A stretch of 51,436 nucleotides of DNA from Butyrivibrio sp. (GTDB taxonomy: Bacteria; Bacillota; Clostridia; Lachnospirales; Lachnospiraceae), in the NCBI RefSeq assembly GCF_017635265.1, contig NZ_JAGBLU010000025.1, positions 1 to 51,436 on the forward strand. Direction: 5' to 3'. A program made the position numbers and the translations under genes. Every line of letters begins with the position of its first letter. Positions within the stretch are counted from its first letter, which is position 1. Below the pieces are notes generated by a model. It worked only from the letters and a program-made list of their open reading frames with translations, was not told where the DNA came from and did not search any database. This document shows positions 7,972 through 14,547 of this stretch, piece after piece.

Positions 7972-8713
7972 AATCATTCCAATAAAAGAGCTAAAAATAA
8001 AAGAAACTGCAGCAAGAGAGCTTCCTAAGGATATTGAAGAAAGAGTACAAGTTTACTGGAATGAACTTACAGCAAAGTATCCGGGGATGTTTAATGGGGC
8101 GTTATATTCTGTAATCAATATGGAAAATGATGACGGCATAGTCACGATAACCTGTGAGCCTTCTGATTATGCTCATTACAAATACAGTGAGATCAAGGAT
8201 CTTGGAGAGTATGCATGTAGAAGTATGTATGCCGGTTGCATATTAGTCTCATATGACAAAAAGCTATTTGTTTCTTTAAATGGCGTAGGGTCAGAGTTTG
8301 TAGGAAAGATTCAGGGAATAGGTGGAGTTATGGACCCTTCTGACAGGTTTATTGGTGGCGCCATACGTGAGGATGGCAGTACAGATAATAACAAGTTATC
8401 ACCTTTAGTGACAGCATTTCGAGAGCTTGAAGAAGAGGTTGGAAAGGAAATCAGGGATAGCGTTACTGATATAGGCAAATCGTATCTTGTTACTAATGAC
8501 AATAAGTATGGCTTTCCATTTGTTTTTTATTCAAACCTTGATTCAAAAACAATTCAACATGCCTTTGATTCCTTTAAGAAGGAGACAGGCAGTAATGAGG
8601 TTGATAGACTGATTTCTTTTGGAAAAGATGATATGGCTGAACTTGAGAAATATGAATCCGGACAAGATATTGGTGTAGTGGATCTTTTGAAAATCATTAT
8701 GGGTGAATTGTAA
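7964..8713 (+). CDS. Nudix hydrolase-like protein
   Basis: 249 residues. The Nudix box is visible as GGVMDPSDRF...AFRELEEEVGKEI (residues about 120-165), with an insertion between the glycines and the REXXEE helix. An N-terminal extension of about 85 residues precedes the domain. Nudix enzymes cleave nucleoside diphosphates linked to another moiety; the substrate cannot be read from sequence. It starts inside the end of the HIT-like gene (ATGACTAA overlap). The pairing of HIT and Nudix under a MerR promoter suggests a shared job in clearing modified or signalling nucleotides (inference). Confidence 0.78.
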   Translation: MTKIIPIKELKIKETAARELPKDIEERVQVYWNELTAKYPGMFNGALYSVINMENDDGIVTITCEPSDYAHYKYSEIKDLGEYACRSMYAGCILVSYDKKLFVSLNGVGSEFVGKIQGIGGVMDPSDRFIGGAIREDGSTDNNKLSPLVTAFRELEEEVGKEIRDSVTDIGKSYLVTNDNKYGFPFVFYSNLDSKTIQHAFDSFKKETGSNEVDRLISFGKDDMAELEKYESGQDIGVVDLLKIIMGEL

Positions 8714-8767
8714 AAGATGAAACGGATTATTACTTGTCTTTATCTTTACCGGCGAAGTTCCCTTTCT

Positions 8768-8817
8768 CTGCGGCTTTGCGAAACCACTAAAAGTTCGTCC
8801 CCGGTCGCCGGCAGTAA
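8768..8817 (+). repeat. 50-bp dispersed repeat, copy 2
   Basis: Same element as at 5433, with four differences. Here the flanking inverted pair is perfect: CCGGCGA (8749-8755... just upstream) against TCGCCGG near the repeat end, enclosing about 63 bases. It lies just after the Nudix gene and creates a spurious small frame. A perfect 15-bp hairpin follows directly. Confidence 0.75.
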
Positions 8818-8846
8818 GAGAGAAGCAGTGATGCTTCTCTCTTACT
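8813..8846 (+). terminator. Perfect 15-bp hairpin after repeat copy 2
   Basis: AGTAAGAGAGAAGCA (8813-8827), loop GTGA, then the exact complement TGCTTCTCTCTTACT (8832-8846). Only a weak T run follows, so termination may be bidirectional or weak. Its left arm begins inside the repeat (AGTAA), so hairpin and repeat are one unit. Confidence 0.6.
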
Positions 8847-8989
8847 GTAGCCAAATACAAGGTCTTTATTTTTTTGGAGATACAATGGGAGTATTAGAAT
8901 CTTTAACACGCCGTGAGTAGATAGCGGTTCTCTTTTTTGATATAGTATTTGATAAGGGAGCATGCAGTCAGAATAATGAAATCCACTAT

Positions 8990-10009
8990 ATGGTTGATAA
9001 GTGGATGAATAAATTATGGGATAGGAAGGATAAAATTTTGGTTGGAAAGTACGATATAAAAATCTATGACAACAAAGTACATTACCACCTTATCGTGAAA
9101 AGAAATATAACGATAATACAGGGGAACAGTGCAACTGGTAAGACAACTTTGATAGATATGCTGCTTGACTATAGTCAATTGGGGAAGAATTCAGGAGTAA
9201 CAGTAGTTTGTGAGAGAAAATGTGTGGCATTTAGATTTCAAAATGATATGCAATTGCAGATTTTACAGGCTATGCATGGATACATTATCTTTTTAGATGA
9301 GAATAACAGCTTTATCAAGACACATGAATTCGCAAGAATAGTGAACGAATCAGATAATTATTTTGTAATCATATGTCGAGATGCTCTTCCCCAATTGCCT
9401 TATAGCATAGAAGAAATATACGGAATGCGGATCAATAAAGAGTCGCAGAAATATATTGAACCTAAGAAGACATACAACGAGTTATACAATATTTACAATC
9501 TTCACGATAGTAAAGAGATAAAGCCGGATACGGTTATCACAGAAGATTCCAATTCAGGGAATGAGTGTTTTTCACATGTTTTTGAGTGCGAGTGCAGATC
9601 CGCTGAGGGAAAGAGCAAAATTACAGCTATGATTTCAGAGTATAAGAATTCAGGAAAAGATTTGCTTGTGATTGTTGATGGGGCAGCTTTTGGTTCCGAA
9701 ATGCAGTTGTTTAGCAGAAAAGCTGCTAACTGCAATAATAAGTGTGTTTTATATGCGCCGGAATCATTTGAGTATTTATTACTGAATTCAGGAATAGTTG
9801 AGGTGGACGAGAATGTTCTTGAGAATACATATGATTATGCTGACAGTAGATATTATCCAAGCTGGGAGAGGTTTTATACAGCCTACCTGATTGAAAGAAC
9901 AAAGGATACTGTTCTTCATTATAACAAAGCAAGGATTAATGAAGCATATTTGACTGAGGGTAACTTAGAAAAAATTAGGGCGCAGTTACCGGAACAAATT
10001 GAGGTGTAA
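8990..10009 (+). CDS. P-loop ATPase partner of DUF4869 protein
   Basis: 339 residues. Walker A GNSATGKT sits at about residues 46-53 after a short N-terminal segment (NITIIQ), and a Walker-B-like strand GYIIFLDE lies near 100-107. The C-terminal half has a second alpha/beta block (DLLVIVDGAAFGSEMQLF) that looks nuclease- or Toprim-like only loosely. No HTH or membrane segment is seen. It is followed by the DUF4869 gene with a start 5 bases after this stop, so they form a two-gene unit. The ribosome binding site is weak at ATG 8990; ATG 9005 is an alternative. Function unknown; a toxin, defence or regulatory role is only a guess. Confidence 0.7.
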   Translation: MVDKWMNKLWDRKDKILVGKYDIKIYDNKVHYHLIVKRNITIIQGNSATGKTTLIDMLLDYSQLGKNSGVTVVCERKCVAFRFQNDMQLQILQAMHGYIIFLDENNSFIKTHEFARIVNESDNYFVIICRDALPQLPYSIEEIYGMRINKESQKYIEPKKTYNELYNIYNLHDSKEIKPDTVITEDSNSGNECFSHVFECECRSAEGKSKITAMISEYKNSGKDLLVIVDGAAFGSEMQLFSRKAANCNNKCVLYAPESFEYLLLNSGIVEVDENVLENTYDYADSRYYPSWERFYTAYLIERTKDTVLHYNKARINEAYLTEGNLEKIRAQLPEQIEV

Positions 10010-10013
10010 GAGA

Positions 10014-10478
10014 ATGCTAAATATTATTTATGGAGAGATAGAAAAAGATAATTATATTTTTGATCCTGATACTTTTTTTAATCATCAAAGTGAAGATGCA
10101 TGGCTTGAGGATGAGTTTACAAAGGAAATGGTAAAAGATGTTGATCAATCAGAAATAATTGGGCCGCATCTTGTTCAAAGCCCTTTTTTAGGAGCTATTC
10201 CGCCAGAAAAACTTTCTGGTGGTGTGAAGACACTTATCCTTATCGCAAATGATAATGAGCATATATATAATGCTTCTGCTTGTGGGGATAATTGTGCCAA
10301 ATGGCTTTTAAAAATAGGCGAGAACAAGGATGTAACAATTAGACTGGGGTACCTTATGAATTTTGGAAAAGGTCCTTTTCAAATTCATGTTGTTAACACA
10401 AATAAAATAGTCAATAATCTTGAAGAGCTTGATGATGAGGTCATAGATAATGGACTTCTTCAGCAAGTGACAAAGTGA
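10014..10478 (+). CDS. DUF4869 protein
   Basis: 154 residues from ATG 10014; the purine-rich GTAAGAGA and the end of the ATPase gene lie just before it. The sequence has the DUF4869 hallmarks: MLNIIYGEIEKDNYIFDPD, SPFLGAIPPEKLSGGVKTLI, NASACGDNCAKWLL, and a C-terminal MNFGKGPFQIHVVNT. No signal or membrane segment. The family has no known activity. The conserved Cys-Gly-Asp-Asn-Cys could bind metal or be redox active (inference). It forms a tight operon with the P-loop ATPase and ends in a terminator at 10495. Confidence 0.8.
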   Translation: MLNIIYGEIEKDNYIFDPDTFFNHQSEDAWLEDEFTKEMVKDVDQSEIIGPHLVQSPFLGAIPPEKLSGGVKTLILIANDNEHIYNASACGDNCAKWLLKIGENKDVTIRLGYLMNFGKGPFQIHVVNTNKIVNNLEELDDEVIDNGLLQQVTK

Positions 10479-10494
10479 GTCGAGTAATTCAATT

Positions 10495-10537
10495 AGCTTT
10501 AAACTTAGAATTTATCTGGGTTTGAAGCTTTTTGTTT
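10495..10537 (+). terminator. Terminator of the ATPase-DUF4869 unit
   Basis: AGCTTTAAAC (10495-10504) pairs with GTTTGAAGCT (10520-10529, one G-U), then TTTTGTTTT. The hairpin and loop text (TTAGAATTTATCTGGGTTTG) closely resembles the hairpin following repeat copy 3. Confidence 0.75.
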
Positions 10538-10679
10538 TACTAACGATTTAAGATGATATTTAATTATTGCGGAGATGTTCTCAAATATAGCTATTTTATG
10601 GGAGAAACCCAATGGTTATGCTAAGATATATAGGTATTTTCTAATATTCAAAGAATAGCTATATATGGGAGGACTGTCG

Positions 10680-11438
10680 ATGCGGGATTACAGTGAGCAG
10701 CATAAGAAAGCATGGGAGTATAATGCCTACGACTTTTGGGTTAGGACAAGCGGAACACCACAAGAAAGAGCACAGAAGGATATAGCGGATCCAATAGGAA
10801 TGCTCAAAAAATATGCCGTATATTTTGATTCCTTTGAAGGTATTAAGGTGGCAAATATCTGTGGCTCTTGCGGAAAGAAAGCAATTCCGCTGGCACTTCT
10901 TGGGGCAGATGTCACTATTTTTGACATTTCTGAAGATAACAAAAAGTATGCGATGGAAGTAGCTGCTGCTGCAAATACTGAGATTTCTTTTGAAGTTGGG
11001 GATGTGCTTGACATAGACCTTGGTAGGTATGCTGAATACTTTGATGTAGTTTTTATGGAGGGAGGAATACTTCACTATTTTCACGATATAGATGAGTTTA
11101 TGAAAATGATGAATGCTATTCTTAAGCCAGGCGGAAAGATAATCTGCAGTGATTTTCATCCTTTTACAAAAATCTATGATAGTTTAAAGCTGGAACAGCC
11201 CACGGGGAGCTATTTCTCTACTGATATATTTGAGGGTGAAATGGCACATGCCAGATTTTACGATGAAGAAATAAGAAAAAGCATGCCTAAATGCAGTTAT
11301 AGGAAATACACGATTAGCGAAATCATAAACTCTATGCTAAGAAATGGTTTTTCTTTAAAACAGTTTGATGAGCACCCTTCTTGGGAAGATGAAAGGCTGC
11401 CAGGTGAGTTTACGGCGATTGGAATTAAGTGTTGCTGA
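10680..11438 (+). CDS. SAM-dependent methyltransferase, class I
   Basis: 252 residues from ATG 10680, six bases after GGGAGGA; the ATG at 10665 overlaps that site. Rossmann methyltransferase core: KVANICGSCGKKAIPLALLG (motif I with ICGSCG), VTIFDIS, a DVVFMEGGILHYFHD motif IV and LKPGGKIICSDFHPF. The small-molecule-type sequence (HYFHDIDEFM) suggests a metabolite rather than DNA as acceptor. It leads a run of small enzyme genes (GNAT, HIT, Pcp-like) on the same strand with short gaps. Confidence 0.82.
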   Translation: MRDYSEQHKKAWEYNAYDFWVRTSGTPQERAQKDIADPIGMLKKYAVYFDSFEGIKVANICGSCGKKAIPLALLGADVTIFDISEDNKKYAMEVAAAANTEISFEVGDVLDIDLGRYAEYFDVVFMEGGILHYFHDIDEFMKMMNAILKPGGKIICSDFHPFTKIYDSLKLEQPTGSYFSTDIFEGEMAHARFYDEEIRKSMPKCSYRKYTISEIINSMLRNGFSLKQFDEHPSWEDERLPGEFTAIGIKCC

Positions 11439-11470
11439 TAAGGGGCAGGGGCATGGAGGAATAGAGATAT

Positions 11471-12070
11471 ATGAATAGTATTAGTGTACACAAATTGACA
11501 CCTGATATGGCAGAGCAATATGTAGCATATTTTGATAATAGAGCGTTTTCAGATGGCAACGAGCAAAGAGGTTGCTATTGTGTTTGGCATCATTGGACAG
11601 AGCGGAAGGAAGCAGAAAGAAGTGCACTTCCGGAAAATGAACGACCTTTCTGCAAAAGAAACTATGCATATGAATTGGTCAAAAATGGGAAATTAAATGG
11701 ATTTGTGGCAGTTTCTGAAGGAGAGATCGTTGGTTTCTGCAATGCGGATTTAAAAGAAAACTACTTTAGACACAGCAAAGATAATGATCCTGAAAGTTGG
11801 GATGGGATAGATTCTGATTCCAAGGTGTTAGCTATAGTATGCTATATCGTTGCCCCTGATATGAGGGGAATGGGAATAGCAGACTCACTATTAGAATATG
11901 CCTGCGGTTATGCAGAAGAAAATGGCTTTGATTATATCGAAGGCTATCCATCTGATGGAGCATTTGACGCAAGGAATTGTGGTGGAACGGATTCCATGTA
12001 TATCAAAAGAGGCTTTCAAAATAAATATATCGGAAATCGAATCATTGCAAGGAAAAAAATAGGGAACTAG
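11471..12070 (+). CDS. GNAT-family N-acetyltransferase
   Basis: 199 residues. The GNAT core is at about 70-160: GFVAVSEGEIVGFCNAD, then VLAIVCYIVAPDMRGMGIAD, whose R-G-M-G-I-A is the acetyl-CoA pyrophosphate loop, and a C-terminal YIKRGF. An N-terminal segment (CYCVWHHW) is typical of a small clostridial subgroup with unknown acceptor. Follows the methyltransferase by 32 bases with GGAGG upstream. Confidence 0.82.
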   Translation: MNSISVHKLTPDMAEQYVAYFDNRAFSDGNEQRGCYCVWHHWTERKEAERSALPENERPFCKRNYAYELVKNGKLNGFVAVSEGEIVGFCNADLKENYFRHSKDNDPESWDGIDSDSKVLAIVCYIVAPDMRGMGIADSLLEYACGYAEENGFDYIEGYPSDGAFDARNCGGTDSMYIKRGFQNKYIGNRIIARKKIGN

Positions 12071-12143
12071 GCATAAGCTAATATGCCAGATAAAATCACA
12101 AAAGACTTGAAAATGTTGATTATGGAAGGGCAAAGAGACTACA

Positions 12144-12611
12144 ATGTGTGGTGTATGTGAACGGATTAAGGAGACTAAAGAGGGAAAGAACCCATTTCTT
12201 GTAAAAGAGCTTGAGACTGGATATGTAGTAATGGGGGATTATCAGCATTTTAAGGGGTATACTCTTTTTCTTTATAAGGACCATGTTGTTGAGTTATTTG
12301 ATTTGGATGAGAAGACAAGAGCAAAGCATTTATGTGAAATGACACTTGTTGCTGAAGCTGTAAAAAAGGCTTTTGGGGCAGGAAAAATGAACTACGAATG
12401 CCTTGGAAATGGTGAAGGAGGGGCACATATTCACTGGCATCTGTTTCCGAGAAGAGTCGGTGATATAGAGAAGTATGGCAATAACGGCAAGGGTCCCGTT
12501 TGGTGGTATCCGCGCGAGAAGATGTATTCTGACGAAAATAGGCCAAGTAGCAATGAACTTGAGGATATGAAGGCAAAGCTTCTTTGCGAACTGGATAAGC
12601 TGTTGATATGA
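12144..12611 (+). CDS. HIT-family hydrolase
   Basis: 155 residues with a complete histidine-triad line GGAHIHWHLFPRR at about 95-107, an N-terminal CGVCERI that often binds zinc, and the FKGYTLFLYKDHV strand. HIT hydrolases act on nucleoside phosphoramidates and diadenosine polyphosphates. It is more canonical than the HIT-like gene at 7477 and not closely related to it. Its stop overlaps a 33-codon frame by ATGA. Confidence 0.85.
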   Translation: MCGVCERIKETKEGKNPFLVKELETGYVVMGDYQHFKGYTLFLYKDHVVELFDLDEKTRAKHLCEMTLVAEAVKKAFGAGKMNYECLGNGEGGAHIHWHLFPRRVGDIEKYGNNGKGPVWWYPREKMYSDENRPSSNELEDMKAKLLCELDKLLI

Positions 12612-12709
12612 TTAAAGATTATCTAAACTATTCCGATCTTGTAGGGAATGAGATGATTGATGACGCTATACTGCATGTGAACAAAGTCTATCATAGGGGG
12701 CATATATGA
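12608..12709 (+). CDS. 33-residue coupled small frame, possible gene remnant
   Basis: Starts at the ATGA overlapping the HIT stop and ends overlapping the next ATG (12706). Sequence MIKDYLNYSDLVGNEMIDD, then AILHVNKVYHRGHI. It may be a translated coupler or the start of a lost gene. Evidence is only its position and overlaps. Confidence 0.3.
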   Translation: MIKDYLNYSDLVGNEMIDDAILHVNKVYHRGHI

Positions 12710-13446
12710 CAATAAGAGAAGCGTATATAGGCTTTAAAGGTCGGAATAATTCATCATCTATGTTGGTTAAAGCATTATCGCATTATAATATTTTACTGAC
12801 TAATTCTTTTACCGGGCTTAAGAAAGATATTGATCTGCTTCCGGCAGATTATGATGTGGTATATTTCTTTGGAGTGGATAAGAATTTGACTGACTCATTT
12901 CGTATAGAGCAATGTGCAGAAAAAGACAGGAGCAGGCTTTTAAGCGTTATTGATCTAAAGACTATTTCGGAACGTCTGGCAGCAAATGGTATAAGAAGTA
13001 CCATATCGAAAACTCCAACTCAGTACCTTTGTAATGAGGCATATTGGTACTTACTTGAAAAGTATCAGGGAAGAGCGGTGCTAATCCATATTCCTACGAT
13101 AAAGAATTTTAACAATATGTTTGAAAAAATGACATTTCCTGAGCACGAGTATGAATCAGTGCAGAACTATTTAAGCAAATTGGGATACTGCTATACAACG
13201 AGAGTATACAAAGAAGTCGGAAAATATCAGCTTGGTAAACTATATATTGCCCCATGGGGCGATATGCTGAAAATCGATGAAGTCAGCACATATCACAAAG
13301 TCAAGGACCGTCCTTCTCTGCAGTTTCGCGAGACTACTAAAAGTTCGCCCCCGGTCGCCGGCAGTAATGAGATTGGCTGTAATCTTAGAGTTTATCTGAG
13401 TTTGCAGCCTCTTTCTTTTTTTGCTAATATATTGGAAGAAGTTTGA
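12706..13446 (+). CDS. Chimeric frame: pyroglutamyl-peptidase-like front, ASCH-like middle, repeat-derived tail
   Basis: 246 residues. The first 145 follow the peptidase C15 (Pcp) pattern: a GFKGRNNSS entry, the IDLKTISERLAANGI helix, STISKTPTQYLCNEAYWYLL with the expected catalytic Cys, and VLIHIP with the expected His. From about 150, FPEHEYESVQNYLSKLGYCY, then GKYQLGKLYIAPWGDMLKID resemble a small ASCH/PUA-like domain that should continue past KVKD. The frame instead enters the 50-bp repeat (PSLQFRETTKSSPPVAGS) and reads through to 13446. Seen: the repeat supplies the C-terminus. Inferred: a gene broken by recombination at about 13308. Activity doubtful. Confidence 0.5.
   Translation: MTIREAYIGFKGRNNSSSMLVKALSHYNILLTNSFTGLKKDIDLLPADYDVVYFFGVDKNLTDSFRIEQCAEKDRSRLLSVIDLKTISERLAANGIRSTISKTPTQYLCNEAYWYLLEKYQGRAVLIHIPTIKNFNNMFEKMTFPEHEYESVQNYLSKLGYCYTTRVYKEVGKYQLGKLYIAPWGDMLKIDEVSTYHKVKDRPSLQFRETTKSSPPVAGSNEIGCNLRVYLSLQPLSFFANILEEV
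13318..13367 (+). repeat. 50-bp dispersed repeat, copy 3
   Basis: Matches copy 1 at 45/50 positions by eye (CTGCAGTTTCGCGAG to GGCAGTAA). It lies inside the tail of the 12706 frame. The upstream CCGGCGA half of the outer inverted repeat is absent here, so this copy is shorter at its left side. Confidence 0.72.
13374..13424 (+). terminator. Terminator after repeat copy 3
   Basis: GGCTGTAATCTTAGAG pairs imperfectly with CTGAGTTTGCAGCC, followed by TCTTTCTTTTTTT. Related in sequence to the terminator at 10495. Confidence 0.6.
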
Positions 13447-13466
13447 AATACATGAGAGAGTTTTAG

Positions 13467-13895
13467 ATGAAGCTTAGAGCATTTGCTAAAAACTCAATAT
13501 TGCTTCTTATATTGTTTACCATTGTAGTAGGTGGTATTTTTTTTGATGCCCATGAAAGCCTGGAATTATCAGATTGGTTTGGCTATGGCGCAGCTGCTGA
13601 AGAGTCTCAGACATCCAGACCATTGAATGCAAACTCTTATGTAAACTATAACATCACGCATATACTGTCAGCAGCAGAGATAAAGGATGTTAGCATTCTT
13701 GGCGAAGTAATTAAAAAACTTGAAAGAAGTTCATCAAACAAGAGAATTGTCATTCTGACACTGATTCTATGCTTCTTTCTGTCTATAGGCACTTTTTTTA
13801 AGTGCAATCTACCTTCAATCTTTCCTTGGACAAGTGTCATTTGTTCAAGGAACAACATCATGCTCTATATTCATGAGCAGGATGGTCTAAAATAA
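13467..13895 (+). CDS. Small membrane protein, unknown
   Basis: 142 residues with a membrane segment at about 9-26 (NSILLLILFTIVVGGIFF), a polar stretch, and a second at about 93-111 (RIVILTLILCFFLSIGTFF), ending in a short basic/polar tail. No motif recognised. Its last codons (HEQDGLK and stop) lie inside the first ~102-bp direct repeat. There is no strong ribosome binding site at ATG 13467. Confidence 0.5.
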   Translation: MKLRAFAKNSILLLILFTIVVGGIFFDAHESLELSDWFGYGAAAEESQTSRPLNANSYVNYNITHILSAAEIKDVSILGEVIKKLERSSSNKRIVILTLILCFFLSIGTFFKCNLPSIFPWTSVICSRNNIMLYIHEQDGLK

Positions 13896-13969
13896 TTAAT
13901 TCCCAAAACAACTGAATAAAAAAGTATTTGCCATATTTAATTTGAAAAAGGAGATTTAGAAATGGTTGC
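13868..13969 (+). repeat. ~102-bp direct repeat, left copy
   Basis: From TATTCATGA through GGTCTAAAATAATTAATTCC and an AAAAGGAGATTT ribosome binding site to ATGGTTGC. A diverged copy (roughly 85% by eye) lies at 18144-18247. Here it includes a working start codon; in the right copy the ATG has become ATA. Confidence 0.85.
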
Positions 13970-14111
13970 AGATGCGATTGTTGTGATATGCACGGTCCTG
14001 ATGGTCGGTGCTATTATTTGGGTGGTTATAGCTGAGCATAATGCGCCGGATTATGATGAAGGCGAAACAAAGGAAAAAAATGATAAGAAAGATTCGGAGG
14101 ATAGAAAATGA
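13962..14111 (+). CDS. 49-residue single-pass membrane protein
   Basis: ATG 13962 is preceded by AAGGAGATTTAGAA. One hydrophobic segment (residues 5-24, AIVVICTVLMVGAIIWVVIA), then a highly charged Asp/Glu/Lys tail. Stop overlaps the next ATG (ATGA). Likely an accessory subunit of whatever the locus encodes; function unknown. Confidence 0.65.
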   Translation: MVADAIVVICTVLMVGAIIWVVIAEHNAPDYDEGETKEKNDKKDSEDRK

Positions 14112-14251
14112 ACAACTTTATAACATACATATTCATTATTTTTATGGTCATCTTTGGCGGTTTTTCTACATTATATGTTGTAGTATCACTTCCGGTAACA
14201 ATCATATATAAGATTTATAGAAAGATTAAATTCGGGGAGAAGATTCTATAA
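14108..14251 (+). CDS. 47-residue small membrane protein
   Basis: Starts in the ATGA overlap with the upstream 49-residue gene. Hydrophobic through residue 33 (FIIFMVIFGGFSTLYVVVSL), then basic KIYRKIKFGEKIL. The two small genes are translationally coupled and look like a pair. Confidence 0.65.
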   Translation: MNNFITYIFIIFMVIFGGFSTLYVVVSLPVTIIYKIYRKIKFGEKIL

Positions 14252-14259
14252 TATTATGA

Positions 14260-14481
14260 ATGATGGAGAAAAAAATGATAAAAGATGTATTTATCCTGGG
14301 GTCAGGTGCAGTTCATCCAATATCAGTCAATGTAGCATCTGTAGTTGACCTGGTTGTTTTGATTTTTACAAGCCTTTTAGCGCTTATGTATTCGAGAACA
14401 TCTAATAGGATAAACAGAATTGAAGGATGCTCATTGGTCCTGATATACTTGGTTTATATTGGATATGCCATTTGCAGATGA
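14260..14481 (+). pseudogene. C-terminal fragment of a Na+/Ca2+-exchanger-like (CaCA) protein
   Basis: 73 residues: a GAVHPISVN motif, two hydrophobic segments and the CaCA-type ending TSNRINRIEGCSLVLIYLVY. Full-length exchangers have 10-11 membrane segments, so only the last two helices remain. It may still be translated but cannot transport on its own. Its place right before the DUF1538 gene suggests a deletion fused the locus to an old transporter gene. Confidence 0.5.
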
Positions 14482-14547
14482 CAAGTGTACGATAAAAGAC
14501 AATGTAGTGGATGCTTAAGAACTTTTTGTGGCAAAACGGAGATTATT

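Noticed and set aside
8717-8920. 67-residue frame starting just after the Nudix gene
   Set aside because: Half of it is the 50-bp repeat and hairpin read as protein; no homologue-like pattern and no good ribosome binding site.
5403-13424. Integron with attC sites
   Set aside because: The repeats lack the GTTRRRY/RYYYAAC core sites and the paired L/R boxes, cassettes are multi-gene, and no IntI is seen.
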